Source of the DNA: Aphrophora alni
Lineage: Eukaryota > Arthropoda > Insecta > Hemiptera > Aphrophoridae
Reading direction: 5' to 3'
Assembly (NCBI GenBank): GCA_963513935.1
Contig: OY740765.1
Coordinates: 123,571,362-123,635,361 of the forward strand
DNA length: 64,000 bases
Shown: one piece after another, positions 45,143 to 62,185 of the stretch
Position numbering within the stretch: the first letter of the stretch is position 1
How the letters are laid out: each line of letters opens with the position of its first letter
The notes under the pieces: generated by a model
Database searches by the model: none
What the model saw: only the letters and a program-made list of their open reading frames with translations
What the model was told of the DNA's origin: nothing
Position numbers and translations under genes: made by a program

Positions 45143-45834
45143 TAATGTAAATAAACAATACACTAGAAATATTTATTGAACAAAGTATTCAATTTGGAAA
45201 TAATAAACTAAATAATGTACGGAGTTTTGTTGTGTATGTCGTTTTTTGTTAACACAAACTATTCATATAATATTTCAATTAATGTTATACAGGGTATCCC
45301 CAAACTCTCTTGTCTTTTTTTGTGGATTTGATCTTTGGATCGAGATAAACATATTTCACAATATGAACAGACTTTTTCGTCTGTCTGTATGTGTTTATTA
45401 CAAAATAAGTTTGACCAATTGAGTTAAAACTTCACATAAAGTTATACCTAACATTGATATATATTAAGTAAAATACCGTAAGTGATTATATCCAATTAAG
45501 CGTTTAAAAATGAAGAATTTTTGAAAATTTCAAACCTAAATTACTAAAAAACCGTACATTTTAATAACAATAATTGTCCAAACACCTTTTTTTTAGCCCT
45601 TTTGATTCCCTAATAGATGGTGTAGCCCACATATCAAAGCAATCATATGATGGATAGTAATTATATTAAAGATAATAACAAATATTATTATGTTAAATAT
45701 TTATAATAATTATTACATTTTTTATATTTATATAATATATAATACAATATTTACATTTCGTTTTTAACCTGAGTAGTTGCAGTAAACAATCGTTAATTAT
45801 ATTTTACTATTATTATACTATATTAATCTAAATC
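45141..45834. other. no gene seen
   Basis: TACAGGGTATCCCCAAACTC at 45291 resembles the terminal motif of Tc1/mariner-type elements (compare 32429), and GTCTGTCTGTATGTGTTTAT at 45380 resembles RTE-associated repeats. No gene. Confidence 0.4.
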
Positions 45835-46830
45835 TCATATTTTATAGAAAATTTAATTGTAAATTCAAAAATGTTATGATATTTCAAATCCGTTCAGTGG
45901 TTTTCAAACTATAAACAATTTATTAAAACCATGTACAAATTTGTCATTATTTCACAAAAAGTTTAGGTTGTTTGTTAATATCTACTTCAATGCTATTAAA
46001 AGTAGCGAAGAAAATAATTTTTTCGTTGTAAAGTAATTAAATTTTATTGTATCTTGACGAAATTTTCACCAAATGTGTATAAATATTTTAATAATAGATG
46101 TGTTAAAATTTATTTCAATCTGTTAATTCGTTTAAAATATATATAGCAAAATGCAAGATGAATTGTATCGTCTCATAGCGTCGAAAATACAATTAGTTTA
46201 ATTTTTTCATTGTAAAGTAATTAAATTTTATTGTTTCTTGATGAAATTTTCACAACATATACATATATATTCTGTTATCATATTTGTTTAATTTTATTCA
46301 AAAACAGAACCATTAATTACTTCAATAGAAAATATATTTTCGACGTTACGAGACGATACAATGCATCGTCTATTTTGATATATATATATATATATTTTTT
46401 TTAAACGAATTAACAGATTTAAACAAAATTTAACACACTTCTTACTAATATATTTATACACATTTTGTGAAAAAAAATCATTAAGATATAATAAAATTTA
46501 ATTGATTTACAACAAAAAAACATAATTACTCTTAAACTAATTAACAAAATTAAATAAAATTAAGTAATTATGACAACAATATATATATGTACATGTTGTA
46601 AAAATTTCATCAAGATACAATAAAATTTAATTACTTTACAACGAAAAAACTAATTTCTTCAAAACAACATTGAAATAAATTTTAACAAGTAGGCTAACCT
46701 AAACTTTTTGTGAAATTTATTGAAATGCAACGATACGCCTTTATTAAATCATTTGTATCTCGAAAACCACCGAACGGATTTGAAATATCAAAACATTTTT
46801 GAATTCACAATTAAAATTTCTATAAACTAT
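45835..46830. repeat. large imperfect palindrome, about 1 kb
   Basis: Left arm (about 45835-46195) contains, in order, TTCAAATCCGTTCAGTGGTT, AAAAAGTTTAGGTTG, TCGTTGTAAAGTAATTAAAT, TCTGTTAATTCGTTTAAAAT and GTATCGTCTCATAGCGTCGA. The right arm (about 46330-46830) has their inverses in reverse order: TCGACGTTACGAGACGATAC, TTTAAACGAATTAACAGATT, ATTTAATTACTTTACAACGA, CCTAAACTTTTTGTGAAA and ACCGAACGGATTTGAAATAT. An extra copy of the AAGTAATTAAATTTTATTGT module lies near the centre (46200-46260), paired with one near 46600. It looks like a foldback element or an inverted pair of one repeat. Confidence 0.7.
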
Positions 46831-47149
46831 CAGAGTTAGACTTCTATGACTATCAGATCTAGACTAATAATAATTAAACAATTTACAACCATTTATCGCT
46901 AAGGGTCTGGTTGAAAATAGTGTCAAATTATAACTTGTATAGGCCTAGTCTATTTATTTATATATTTTATTAAAATTTTCAGGAAATGTTCTATATTACC
47001 GTATAAAAAACACACGAAAATTTGAAAATGATATATTCATAATGTTTTGATTTATGAACGTTTATAGCAAAATTGTAAACGATTTCTAAATACTGCTATT
47101 TTTATTGGTTTATTACATACGTTTATTAATCGCTGTAGTAATATTCTGA

Positions 47150-47965
47150 TATACCAATTTATAGAAAATTTAATTGTGAATTCAATTTTCTTTAGGTAAT
47201 TAACATCCGTTCAACGGTTCTCGAAATAAACACAATTTAGTAAACCCGCGCACTCGGTTTGGATTTTCGTACAGAGTATAAAAATTGGGTACGCGATAGT
47301 ACAAAAACACTTATATATCGAAAACTAATTATCGGAAGTTATTTTTTAAAACGGATTCGGATTCCTCATAAAATTTACTATAGATTATCAATTTTATGTT
47401 TTTATGTACGGACAATAATTATAGTTTAACTTTTTGAATTAATTTACGCCAATGTATATTAAAACGAATTATATACAATTTATCGTGGTTTTTAATACAA
47501 ATTAACCTAACAACAAGTAGCCTACTCGTAAAGATTGTATAGATAATTTTATTGTGAATTCAAATATATTTTAGATAGTTAACATCCGTTCAACGGTTAA
47601 AAATATATATCAATTTTTGTTGAGTACGTTACGCGCTTATTAGTACTTGGTGAGCTGTTAATTGTATGCTGTATTTCTGATAGAAAAGTATGGACAAAAC
47701 GGCTATTTTTGTTGGTTTATTAATCGCTGTAGTAATATTCTGTTAACCCAATTTATAGAAATTTATTGTGAATTCAATTTTCTTTAGATAGTTAACATCC
47801 GTTCAACGGTTCCCAAAATATACACAATTTAATAAACCCGTGTACATTAGGTTTGCATTTTATGGAAATGCGATGACACGCCTTTATTAAATCATTTGTA
47901 TCTCGAAAACCAGTGAACTGATTTGAAATATCAAAACATTTTTGAATTCACAATTAAATTCCATC
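47150..47965. repeat. further copies of the palindrome modules
   Basis: TTAACATCCGTTCAACGGTT occurs at about 47202, 47580 and 47790, each preceded by ATTGTGAATTCAA. The inverse module (GTATCTCGAAAACCAGTGAA then GATTTGAAATATCAAAACAT) is at 47897-47945. At least four more partial units are present in both orientations. Confidence 0.6.
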
Positions 47966-48906
47966 AATAGTTGTTAACACAAGTTATACATGATTAACCA
48001 TGCCTTGTTGCATAACAACCCCATAATAACTAAAAACATACAATAAAAAGAATCCAGTATATTATTGAACTATAGGCTATATTTATTTGTATAAATAAAC
48101 ATGATATATGTTATAATTGTGTAACATATTTATAAAATTTTCCATTCTAAACCTTGAAATAACATCTTAACTTTCTATTGTCATTGTCAATTGAACTGTA
48201 TAATATTTAATCGTATAAATTTAAAATAACATCACAACATTTCCTTCGAAGACATCACATTTTTTTGAATCAGTGAATTTGTACATTCTAATACCACTTG
48301 AGAAGAATAACTGGGAATAAAATACATTTCATATATCATTTAAAAATATAAATGAAATACATTTTCATTTTCATTGGATGTTTAGAAATAAGGAATAAAA
48401 GTAGGATGGGTTGAATTAAAACTAATGCAATTTTATAATAAGTTGTACTAAGTAAAATGTAATGATTGTTGAATTTACTCTAAAACAATTATTATTTTTA
48501 ATAAAACTGTACATTGTTTTTGGGAAGAATATGAACAGTCATGTATTACTACTCCAAAAACCCAATTCTATTCCATATTATGGATTTGTAATACATCTTT
48601 ATTTTATTTTAGTTTGTAACCAAAGTTTCCAATATAAATTGGTCTCCTAGATAAATTACTACGTAACCATTCGTAATTGATTAATTCATACATAAAATAT
48701 GTAACAATTTTTTTAATAAAGATAATTTTCTTCTTTAACACAAGTGATATATATTATTTAACAATCTGAGACAAATTTATATTTGACATACAAACACTTT
48801 TCGACGTAGTCAAAACAGACAAATAGTTTTTCCATTTCATTTAAAAGGTAGAACTCTTTAAATGGAATAATTATTTAGAATGGCGAATAACTTATGTAAT
48901 TTATAA
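47966..48906. other. no gene seen
   Basis: AT-rich, with no supported feature. Confidence 0.4.
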
Positions 48907-48908
48907 TA

Positions 48909-49522
48909 CCATGTGTCCAAAAAGTCCCACCTCCTCTAATTTTTTTTAATAAAGGAAATAGACAGATTTGCTTTAGGGAAAGTTTAGATAACCAAAGGAG
49001 GAGTTTTTTGAAGTATCAAAATTGTTAACCCTTACCCACAAAATGGGGTAGTTTGGGGGTATGTCAAGAATTTTAAATAGCAACCCCTATTGAGTGATAT
49101 CTCATTTTAAAGGTCTTTTCAAAATAAGAATAATGGCGAAAACTTAGAGGTCTCTAAGTTCATCCTACCCAACATAGGGACCAATTCAATTGTGAATTTA
49201 AGTTAATAATTAGACCGGAAATGTTACGAAATGTACAACAAGCTTTTGAGTATAGAATCTATATCTGCCAAAAAGTAAATGGTAGCGATTTCAAGAACTA
49301 ATCCGAGCTAAAAAACAAGGTAAGACTCTTACCATCATTTTACCAACATAGAGCAGTTTGTAATGTAATAAAAACAATCGGAGTTTTTAGGTTTGTAGGG
49401 TAAGGGTTGAAAGTTTTGATACTTCGAAAAACTCCTCCTTTGGTTATCTAAACTTTCCCCAAAAGCAAATATAACTATTAATAAAAAAAAATAAGAGGGG
49501 GTGGGACTTTTTGGACACATGG
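48909..49522. mobile_element. mariner-type MITE, 614 bp, TA duplication
   Basis: Inverted ends start CCATGTGTCCAAAAAGTCCC. Complementarity continues for roughly 125 bp per arm (AAGTTTAGATAACCAAAGGA, GAGTTTTTTGAAGTATCAAA, AACCCTTACCC and their inverses at 49395-49522). TA flanks both ends (48907-48908 and 49523-49524). No transposase. Minus-strand frames at 49335-49532 and 49478-49663 are shadows. Confidence 0.75.
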
Positions 49523-49559
49523 TATATTGCACTCATTCAAATAAAGCAAAGAAGTAACA

Positions 49560-49685
49560 AACAATAGGAATAACGGGGTTATGATCCCGGGTTTGAAATC
49601 TCGAATAGTAAATTCTTTCGTTAAATTAAAACTAATTAAGAAGATTTTAATTTTAGATTCCAATCAATCGCTGAGCTACAGGTAA
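49560..49685 (-). repeat. possible tRNA-like SINE relic
   Basis: On the minus strand CTGTAGCTCAGCGATTGATT (A-box-like, about 49660-49680) precedes GATTTCAAACCCGGGATC (B-box-like, about 49582-49602). The rest does not fold as a tRNA. Confidence 0.3.
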
Positions 49686-52600
49686 CATATAAATAAAATC
49701 TCTCGTTTACTTTGGTTAGTTTTTTATTGTTATTACAATTAATATTTACTTACTCACATATATGTAGTCTATAGAAAGTTGCATGTCTTATATAAAAATC
49801 GTTTTTGAGTTTTCGTATTAACTTCCGATTTGTGTCTCAATATTCTGTAATTATTTTCCGTATTATATATAATTGATTATTCTGAACAACAATGTTTTAT
49901 GTCTTACAAAATTCCATTATATATTTTTGAGCAAAAATAATAAAAAGAAAAATAATTAATATTATTTTGTATACAGCTTTCTGACACCTAATTATATAAA
50001 ATTACACATGTTATTGAACTTATTAAGTATTTAATATTCAATTGCTTACATAAAGACTATTAATGTTTTTACCGCTTATGTTGCCTTTGAAGTACACTAA
50101 TTATTTTTATTTGTGAATTTGTTTAAATATAAGATATTAATTCATTTGATTTTTTGAATAATCCTTGTATTATGTCTAGAAATTAAGGGAGCAAACTCGC
50201 CTTATAGTCTCCCAGTCTTATTTTTAAAACCCGTTAATAATTTCAAATGTTTTTTAACTACTAATGTTATTGGTTTACATATTGCACGATCATTGAATTT
50301 CCTACTAAAAGTATTACTAATCTACGATTAGAACAAAGTTCACCGGGGAAAATTCCAAAGTTACTTTATGTGTATTTTCCAGGAAACGTTTATTAGTTCA
50401 ATAACTATACACTTAACACAAATCCTTATTGAACATGAACTAATCCTGGAATCTTCTACGTTTTAGCTGATTTTTATCTTAATGTTAATTTGTGTAGGAT
50501 TTATTTTAGAGGTATTTCTTTTGCAATAAATCTCTGACATTACGCTGACCGGATGCAAATTTGTTCAATTAAAATATGTTGTTTATATGTGTTATTTTGT
50601 ACTCTATATTGACATAAAATAACAAAATCACTTGCCATTATCAGCCAACACTAGAGGTACATTTAATTAGGACTATTTATTATATACTAACTATATCCAT
50701 ATATTTTTTGCAACACAATCAAATATTTATCTTCTTACACAAAATTATTAATAAGATTATCATTTACTTCTAGTTTACATAAAACTTGATCTTAAATAGC
50801 ACAGCTGATCCTAAGTTATTCCAAATTTAAAAACAAAAATAAACTACAGTTTTATATTTATAAGAATTTATTGATTCCCTCTTTTATATAATATAAACGC
50901 AGAATTTGCGTGAATCCTCAAAAGGAAAAGGGCAATTTCATCACCTTTTCTTTCTGTATAATTGATTGACTCTATAGCTAGCATGTTTTTCTCACTTCAC
51001 CCTTCCCAGAAACCAGACCAGCCTAGGTGGGAGATCCCAAAAAATATGCAGGTTTTTTGTGATTCTTCGTTATTTAAACCATTCTCTCTCCCCTTCCCAA
51101 ACTTTGTTGATTTCAAGTCATGTTTTGAGTGAAACAGAAAGCGTAGTCAGTATTTGCACAATTTCTTACTTTGTGCTACCAAGTCGGAGTGTGCAAGCCC
51201 AGATTTATTAGTTCAAGCTGAGTCTTAGATAAATCGAGCTCGAGCTTTCACCGAATTCGGGTTTTTTACGAGCTAGACCTTTTTATCGAGCTCGAACTTT
51301 TATCAAGCCTTTTCAAGTTGTTATCGAGCTAATGGATTTTTTAAGTTTCCGATAAATTTTAGATTAAATAATAATCAGTATAATGTTGATCTTTTGTTTG
51401 AATGTGTAATACGGAGAAACCAGTTTAGTGGGAAAGGCTAAGCAGCTGTAATTGAAGGGAAATAGACACACTCCATTGAACCTAAGGATACAAACTTCCT
51501 TTGCCCTACATAATTATTCATTTTGTTGAAAGTATAGCTTAAGCTTACAGTTGTGATTGGCCCAGTCTAAATTCAATTTATTAAGTTTAAAATTGCATTT
51601 CTCTTTATTTTATTCGACAGGCACTTGTTATCAAACTACCATTCTATTAATTAACAAAATTTAGTTTATTGATTAAAGTTACTGATTTTTTTTATTGACA
51701 GTACAGTGTGTTAATTTAGATTCAAGTTATAGAATCAGTTCAAGACTGCAGAATGCAGTGTATTGTCATTGCGAGAAGTTGGTGGTATCCTTGTACCAGA
51801 TTAACTTGCTTTTGTTAGAGCGGATAATATATCTTGTTCATTTCAAAGATCAGCTGGGAATGTTTTATAAATGTTGAATTCAAGACTACTGGTTTAATTT
51901 CAGGTATGTTACAGATGAAAGTGGACTTTAGCATGGTTAACAAGTGAAACTTTCTTGGTAAATGTGATAAAGCAGAACTTGTTTTCACTTCAATGACCAG
52001 TTTTAATATTCTTATTAAAATAAAAAACTGTTACAATTATAAAACACATGGGGAATTTCATCTCCAAAAATAAAAGGTTACTGTTTTCTAGTTTGATTTT
52101 GTATTCTATAGTTATAAATAAAATACAATTTTTTTTCAGCGAACAAGTACTTGATAAACTCGAAATTTATTACCATTAATATTTCAAAAAACACCAGTAT
52201 GGTTAATATAGTACAATAAATTTAATAGTCCACTCTCAAATTTAGAGTTATCAGAAAAAGAAAAAAACTATCAAGGATATGTCAAAGTATGTTCACAAAA
52301 TAACTTTGATTAAAATCTGTCCACATGTTTGGGCTGTAAAACACTGCACAAACAACAGTCATCATTCCAAAAAGCTTGGACTTCTCAGAGTAACTTAACT
52401 TAGATGTTGACTCCTCACATGACTTTCTCTATATTTTATATATCTGAGAAAGTAAAAAAATCACAGAAGTTCATAAATGTGCAGCTTTCTTAATTGATGT
52501 CTTGATACTGTGTAACATAAGGAGGGTTTAAATAAAAAATAAATAAATTTAAAAAAAATTATAATAATAAAAAAATAAAAAAAGGCTTTAATACAAACTT

Positions 52601-54314
52601 AGTTTATCCTTTTCAAAACAAGTTTAACTTTGGGATCAAGTGAGATACACACTTTCCAGAGCTAACAGGAAGGCAGTTCACAACAGGGATAAAAGTGCGG
52701 GGACACTTTTGGTTAGTTATGCCTTAACTTTTTTTAAACGCAATACTTAATGTGGATCATTTGTTTTACGTCTTTTCTTTATATATGTTTTTATTATTTA
52801 AATGGCATGATGACTAATTTAATTGTATCTTAATGACTAGATTCTTAAATATTTTAAATTGTCTTGACTTAAAACTCCACTGTTTCTGGACTTTTAGCCT
52901 AATTCATGAATCACCAAACCATCCTGACAAGAAATTCAGTTGACATGATTTTCTAACCTGTCAGCTTGGACTTCTGGATCATCATCAAGGAGTCTTCAGT
53001 TCAAAACTATAGGAAGGTGCCACACCTAAGAGCCTGAAACCTTACTTGTTAAAGAATAAAGGAAAGTAGGTTATAGAAACACATCAGGAGCTTCATCTAA
53101 ATAAATGTTTTTATTACTAAACAGAAATTTTTTAAAAAATGTTGCAATATTTTTCAGCTAAAGAGAAAGTTTTTTAATGAGGAAGCTTTTGAATAACTTG
53201 AATAATAATTAAACAAATATTAAAATTAACAACATAGAAATTAAACATATTTAATTAAAAAACATAAAACTACCTAAAATTGTGGATTATGGTTGATAAT
53301 TTTTAATATATAATATTCAACTCTTCTCGGGCAGATTAGGACTTTTTTTTTAAACATTGGAGTATAGAAATACAGCATGATCAGAAAGATATGCAGAAAC
53401 TTTGGGAGCACATTCGCCATGTAAAAAAAAAGAAAGAAAAAGAAAAACATTTCATAGAAACATAAAAGTTACAAAAAAATAAATAAACACCAGTTTGTCA
53501 TAAAACTGTCACACAATTTTTGTAGTCAACAATTTGAAATATTTTACATAAATTTTATGGTTTTGGTTCACTTGTAAAACTGAACATGAATAATGAGTGA
53601 ACCAAATTCAATATTTTATATTTCCAGTTATGTATTTCTGTAAAAAAAAGAAGAAGAAAAAGGTGGATTGGCGGATAACCAAGCATTTTGGGATCTATGT
53701 TTATATGATTTTTCTCTATTTATACATGTATAATTAGCTCACAGTATTTGCATATCTTAGTGGAATCACTCTGTATATCAGTGTTTTTTTTTATATTCAG
53801 ATCCAAGAAGTTTGGCTCCTGGAAGATGTGTACATTTTCATTACTCTCAAAATAAAAATAAAAACTTACATTGGTGTGTTCTCTATTTACAAAAACTTTG
53901 TTATCAACAAGCAGATTTTCAGTACAGGATTGCAAGTAATCTCCAGAGTTAGTACGATTATGTGAAATAGTTGGACTGTATTGTTTTAAAGAATGCACTG
54001 CAACTTACTTCATGGCAGTGGAACCATCATGCAAGTTATCACACTACATTCAGAGGTCAGTTAGTTAATTTCATCTGATTTCTGTGACTCTAACAAGGTC
54101 ACAAACAACTGTAGAATTGAAAGTTGAAAACTTCAGGGTGTAAATTTAAAGAATGCAGGCATTTAGACAAATTAATCCTTTCAAATCAAAAAGTCACCAA
54201 TAGCAAAACAAAATGACAATAACAATGAAATATAATCTATCCAGAAAAGCATACCGACAGATCAGCGTAATCGGGAGATGGGTTAATACTATTTTATTAA
54301 TTAAAAAAGTAAAC
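49686..54314. other. no gene recognised; HP1 3' flank
   Basis: AT-rich. The part nearest HP1 may be its 3' UTR: AATAAA lies 17 nt after the stop on the minus strand (54293-54298). The minus-strand frame at 53720-53998 (92 codons) has no recognised domain. Near 51200-51330, ATCGAGCT-type motifs recur irregularly. No transposon coding was found. Confidence 0.4.
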
Positions 54315-58734
<4,420 letters not shown>

Positions 58735-59059
58735 TTTATTTTCTGCAACAATAATTTTATAGTTGAACAACAAACATAGCAGTTGAAGTGTATTGTTGAG
58801 TTGTATTTTTGAAACGTAACATGTTAGATTTTGACAAAATGACTACTTTTTAATCTATGATGACTAAAAAGTAAAGACATTTGATGAAGATAATTCAAAT
58901 AGATGTTGTAAACATATTGCACAAACTTTCTTACTCATCCGTCCCTAAAGACCAATCAACACAAAAATACACAGTTTTTGAAAAAAATATTTATATTTAG
59001 GACATGAATCAAAAAAATGTGAAGAACTGAAGCCAAAACTCAACAAAAAAGCATATATA
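58735..59059. other. HP1 upstream region
   Basis: No coding seen. It probably lies in an intron between an unidentified 5'-UTR exon and the first coding exon. Confidence 0.4.
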
Positions 59060-59689
59060 CGAGGTGTGATAAAAAAAGTGTGAATATGTGGTTTTCTTAA
59101 AGAATATTTATTTATTAATCAACATAAATTTTTTCCCCTTCAGATATTTGTGTCAGCACCTTTTGTTTGTATCTCATCAATAGTGGCAAACCTTCTCGGG
59201 AATAGAAAAAGTCAGAGGGTCATATAAGGCTGCTATGGTATTTATGGCAAAATAAAGTTTTTGTTTTTTGAGTGAGGTGTTAACCGGTATTATCGTGATG
59301 CAATTCGTCAGATTGGAAATGGGGCATAACTTCCAGGTCACATTTGATCGAAATTGTTGATTTTTTTTTTGGTCTTGGCTCTTCAGGAAACCAATGGGAT
59401 GATTGGGCCTTGGTTTCGATGTCATACCCAGTTTTGTCACCTGTTATGATTGTTTTAAGGAGTTCTGGATTGTGGTTGAATTCATTCGGCAATTCCTGAG
59501 CAACTTTCACTCTACACTATTTTTGTCCATAATTCAGTAATTTCGTAACAAACTTTTTGCCACACGTTTCATGTCCAAAACATTCGTAATAATTTCTTAG
59601 CACGAGCCAAATTTAATACTAACATCATCGGCAACCTTTCAGATAGTGATTCGATGATTATTCAAAATTAATTTTTTCACTTTTTCCAT
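59060..59689 (-). pseudogene. mariner transposase pseudogene
   Basis: A start at 59689 opens MEKVKKLILNNHRITI, followed by VADDVSIKFG, VAKSFVTKLLNYGQK, HNPELLKTIITGDKT, YDIETKAQSSHWF, EEPRPKKK and ELHHDNTG in several frames. ITGD-T and HHDN are the first two catalytic regions of mariner transposases, and YDIETKAQSS.W...PRPKK is characteristic. More than 80 residues are lost between PRPKK and HHDN. Stops and frameshifts are common. The 3' terminal repeat CGAGGTGTGATAAAAAAAGT starts at 59060 after TA; the other end was not found. It sits about 330 bp upstream of the HP1 start codon. Confidence 0.8.
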
Positions 59690-60667
59690 GTTCACCAAAA
59701 ATAGCTAATTTATCTAAAACTCAATTTGTAATATATATAGTTTTTTTAGAGACATGTGGAAGGAACTCATAAATGTAATATTGTACAGTAACCAAAGCTT
59801 TAGTTACAAAAATTTAGTTTTATAATGTAGTTGTAAATAAATGTGTGTAGAAAAAATATATTTTATGGAAAAAAATTAAAAGTAGAAAGTTAGGCATATT
59901 TTGAAAAATAAACAAAAAATATTTATTTTATCCAAAACCCAACTTGTTATATACCATTATTTAGAAAAAGGTACAGTACATAGAATTGAACAGTGTATTT
60001 ATAAATTTTCTAGAATCATATATTTTACAGCCAGATAATTAAGAATGAGAAAAATTGTCGTAAAAAAAAAAAAAACTTGTATAAAATAGCTGAACAATTT
60101 TGCTGACACTATCCAAACACTTAGACTACAATAATTTGTGAAGATAAATCTATATCAACAAAACATAAAAAATCGTGAACTAATTTTAATCTAATCATGA
60201 ACTAGTTTCATTTCAGACACAAGGAAGAAACTACGTAGCAAATACTTTGAGGCTTCAGTGCTTAAATTTGCCCAAAGTTGGTATAATGAATTCCAAAATT
60301 ACTTGCTAATGGTTTTGTGCTCACTTAGTGAGTATGAGCTGAAACGGTTTGGGATAATACCCAAACTGCTCAAGTCTCCATATCCAAAAACCGAAGATTT
60401 TATAAAGATACATCTTTTACTAAGTTAAAATTACCGGTATCGACAGGTTGACAAAGCCAATACAATTCTATTCAAGGGTGAGAGTGTTCAATGATGAGTC
60501 ATCTATAAGCACCTGCACCGACTTGTTAATTAACTGACCTATCCATGCAGGAGAAATGAATCATTATAACTAAATAAGATAACATTGTAAAATAATTTTT
60601 TGTAAAAATTTAAATCATTTTGGATTATAAATGTTAAGAACACCTAAATATAGTTAACTGTATTAAT
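59690..60667. other. no gene seen; short SINE-like fragment
   Basis: TGTGCTCACTTAGTGAGTAT at 60316 matches the head of the SINE-like family. Otherwise AT-rich without support. Confidence 0.4.
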
Positions 60668-60794
60668 AGTATATTTCATCACTAGGACCAAAAGTGAAGC
60701 TTTTCGATACAAGCTCAAGTTTAACAGCCGAGGCAGGAAAATGAGCAACGATCGAAAAGCTTCTTTTGGTCCAAGTGAAGAACTATATATTTCG
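60668..60794. repeat. hairpin-forming inverted repeat
   Basis: AGTATATTTCATCACTAGGA then CCAAAAGTGAAGCTTTTCGA (60668-60708) is inverted at 60751-60794 (TCGAAAAGCTTCTTTTGGTC then CAAGTGAAGAACTATATATT), with a 42-bp loop. The arms are about 85-90% complementary. It could be a very small MITE. Confidence 0.7.
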
Positions 60795-61540
60795 TTATAC
60801 TGCAAATAATATAAGAAAACTATTTCACAAAAACTGAAATGTTATAACCAATTTACTGTCAAATCGATGGTAACGGCTGTTTGAACGGTTATTTACAATC
60901 GAGAGTATCGGTTGTTTTTATAGATGCTTTACAATATTTAATTAATTCATATAAAAGAAGTAACAGCTAATGACCTCGACCTCAGCTGATGTTTTTAGGT
61001 TAGGACTAAAAAAACAACTTTAGCATCTCAAATGCATGTATTGAAAACAGCTGTTTTTGAAGCAGTGTGATGAAAAAGAATTATAGTATCATTGTTTAAA
61101 AGTTAGAGTTAAAACCCAAGAGATTTTAAAAAAACCCAAATAAAGGAATTCCATAAAACCAAACATTGTATAATAAAGTTTAGTAGGGATAAATTCATTT
61201 TTCAAAAAAAAAAATCTGAATTGATAAAAGATTTTTTAAAGAAAAACGCCATCAAAGATGTTTCTCTTGAGATGTTTTCTCAAGTTAGAGGAAACAAGTT
61301 AGTTATAAGAAAATGTAAAAATTTTTTTCGAGGATAGTAAAAACAACAATTGATAAAGGGCAACACTGCCAAACCAATGATGAGAAATAAATTAAGAAAT
61401 GGTTAATTTGGTTAAATCAAAAGCTAGCCTTTTAATCCGGTTCAGTCCATTTTTTTTAGGCTTATCAGCAGGAAGTACAGTTTGCCTACCAAGCAATAGA
61501 CCATAATTTTTAATTGATTTAAAATTAATCACGTGCCTAT
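60795..61540. other. no gene seen
   Basis: AT-rich, with no supported feature. Confidence 0.4.
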
Positions 61541-61621
61541 AATTTAAGAGTTCACGCGCCTATATAAAAGTGCGTTCTGGGAGAACAAAGAGTTTTTTTT
61601 TCAATTCAAAATTTGCTATTT

Positions 61622-62185
61622 AGATAATAAACATTTATACCCCCCTAGGGTAAAAATTTAAATGTGAACGCAAAAACTATAATTCTAATTTCCGCCCACA
61701 TATATACATGTGAATGAAAAGGTGTATTGCGGGCAAACTAAGCGTTTTATAATTTTGACGTTTGGCATATAGATAGCAAATATTTATACCTACCTCGGGT
61801 TAAAATTTGGAAAGTGGACAAAAAAACTTTTTTTTTTTAAAGTCGAATTAAATTTGAGGGCACGAGATATAAATGTGATTTTTAGGTACATAAGTACATG
61901 CGTGAATATAAAGGTGTATTGTGAGCGAACTATGCGTATTTAGGCTAAATTATGAAATTTGGCATATAGAAAGCAAATATTTATACCTACCTAGGGTTAA
62001 AATTTGAAAAGTGGACAAAAAACTTTTTTTGTAAAGTCGATTTAAATATATGCACACATGACAGAAATGTGATTCTTAGCTGCGCAATTGTACATGCGTG
62101 AATAAAAATGTGTATTGTGAGCGAACTATGCGTATTTAAATTATGAAATTTGGCATATAGAAAGCAAATATTTATATTTGTCTCT
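61622..62185. repeat. tandem array, about 190-bp unit, at least 3 copies
   Basis: Units start at about 61622 (variant AGATAATAAACATTTATACC), 61771 (AGATAGCAAATATTTATACC), 61968 and 62159 (AGAAAGCAAATATTTATA). Spacings are 149, 197 and 191 bp. Each unit has GGGTTAAAATTTG, AAAGTGGACAAAAAA, ACATGCGTGAATA and GTGTATTGTGAGCGAACTAT, then GAAATTTGGCATATA. A more decayed unit can be followed back to about 61540 (CGCGCCTATATAAAAGTGCG). The minus-strand frame at 61987-62274 is a by-product. Confidence 0.85.

Noticed and set aside
44976..45158. Frame with IYIYIY repeats
   Set aside because: Translation of the TA tail of the RTE/SINE-like element.
49335..49663. Two overlapping minus-strand frames
   Set aside because: Shadows of the inverted arm of the mariner-type MITE and its flank.
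53720..53998. 92-codon minus-strand frame downstream of HP1
   Set aside because: No domain, no splice support; more likely HP1 3' flank or UTR.
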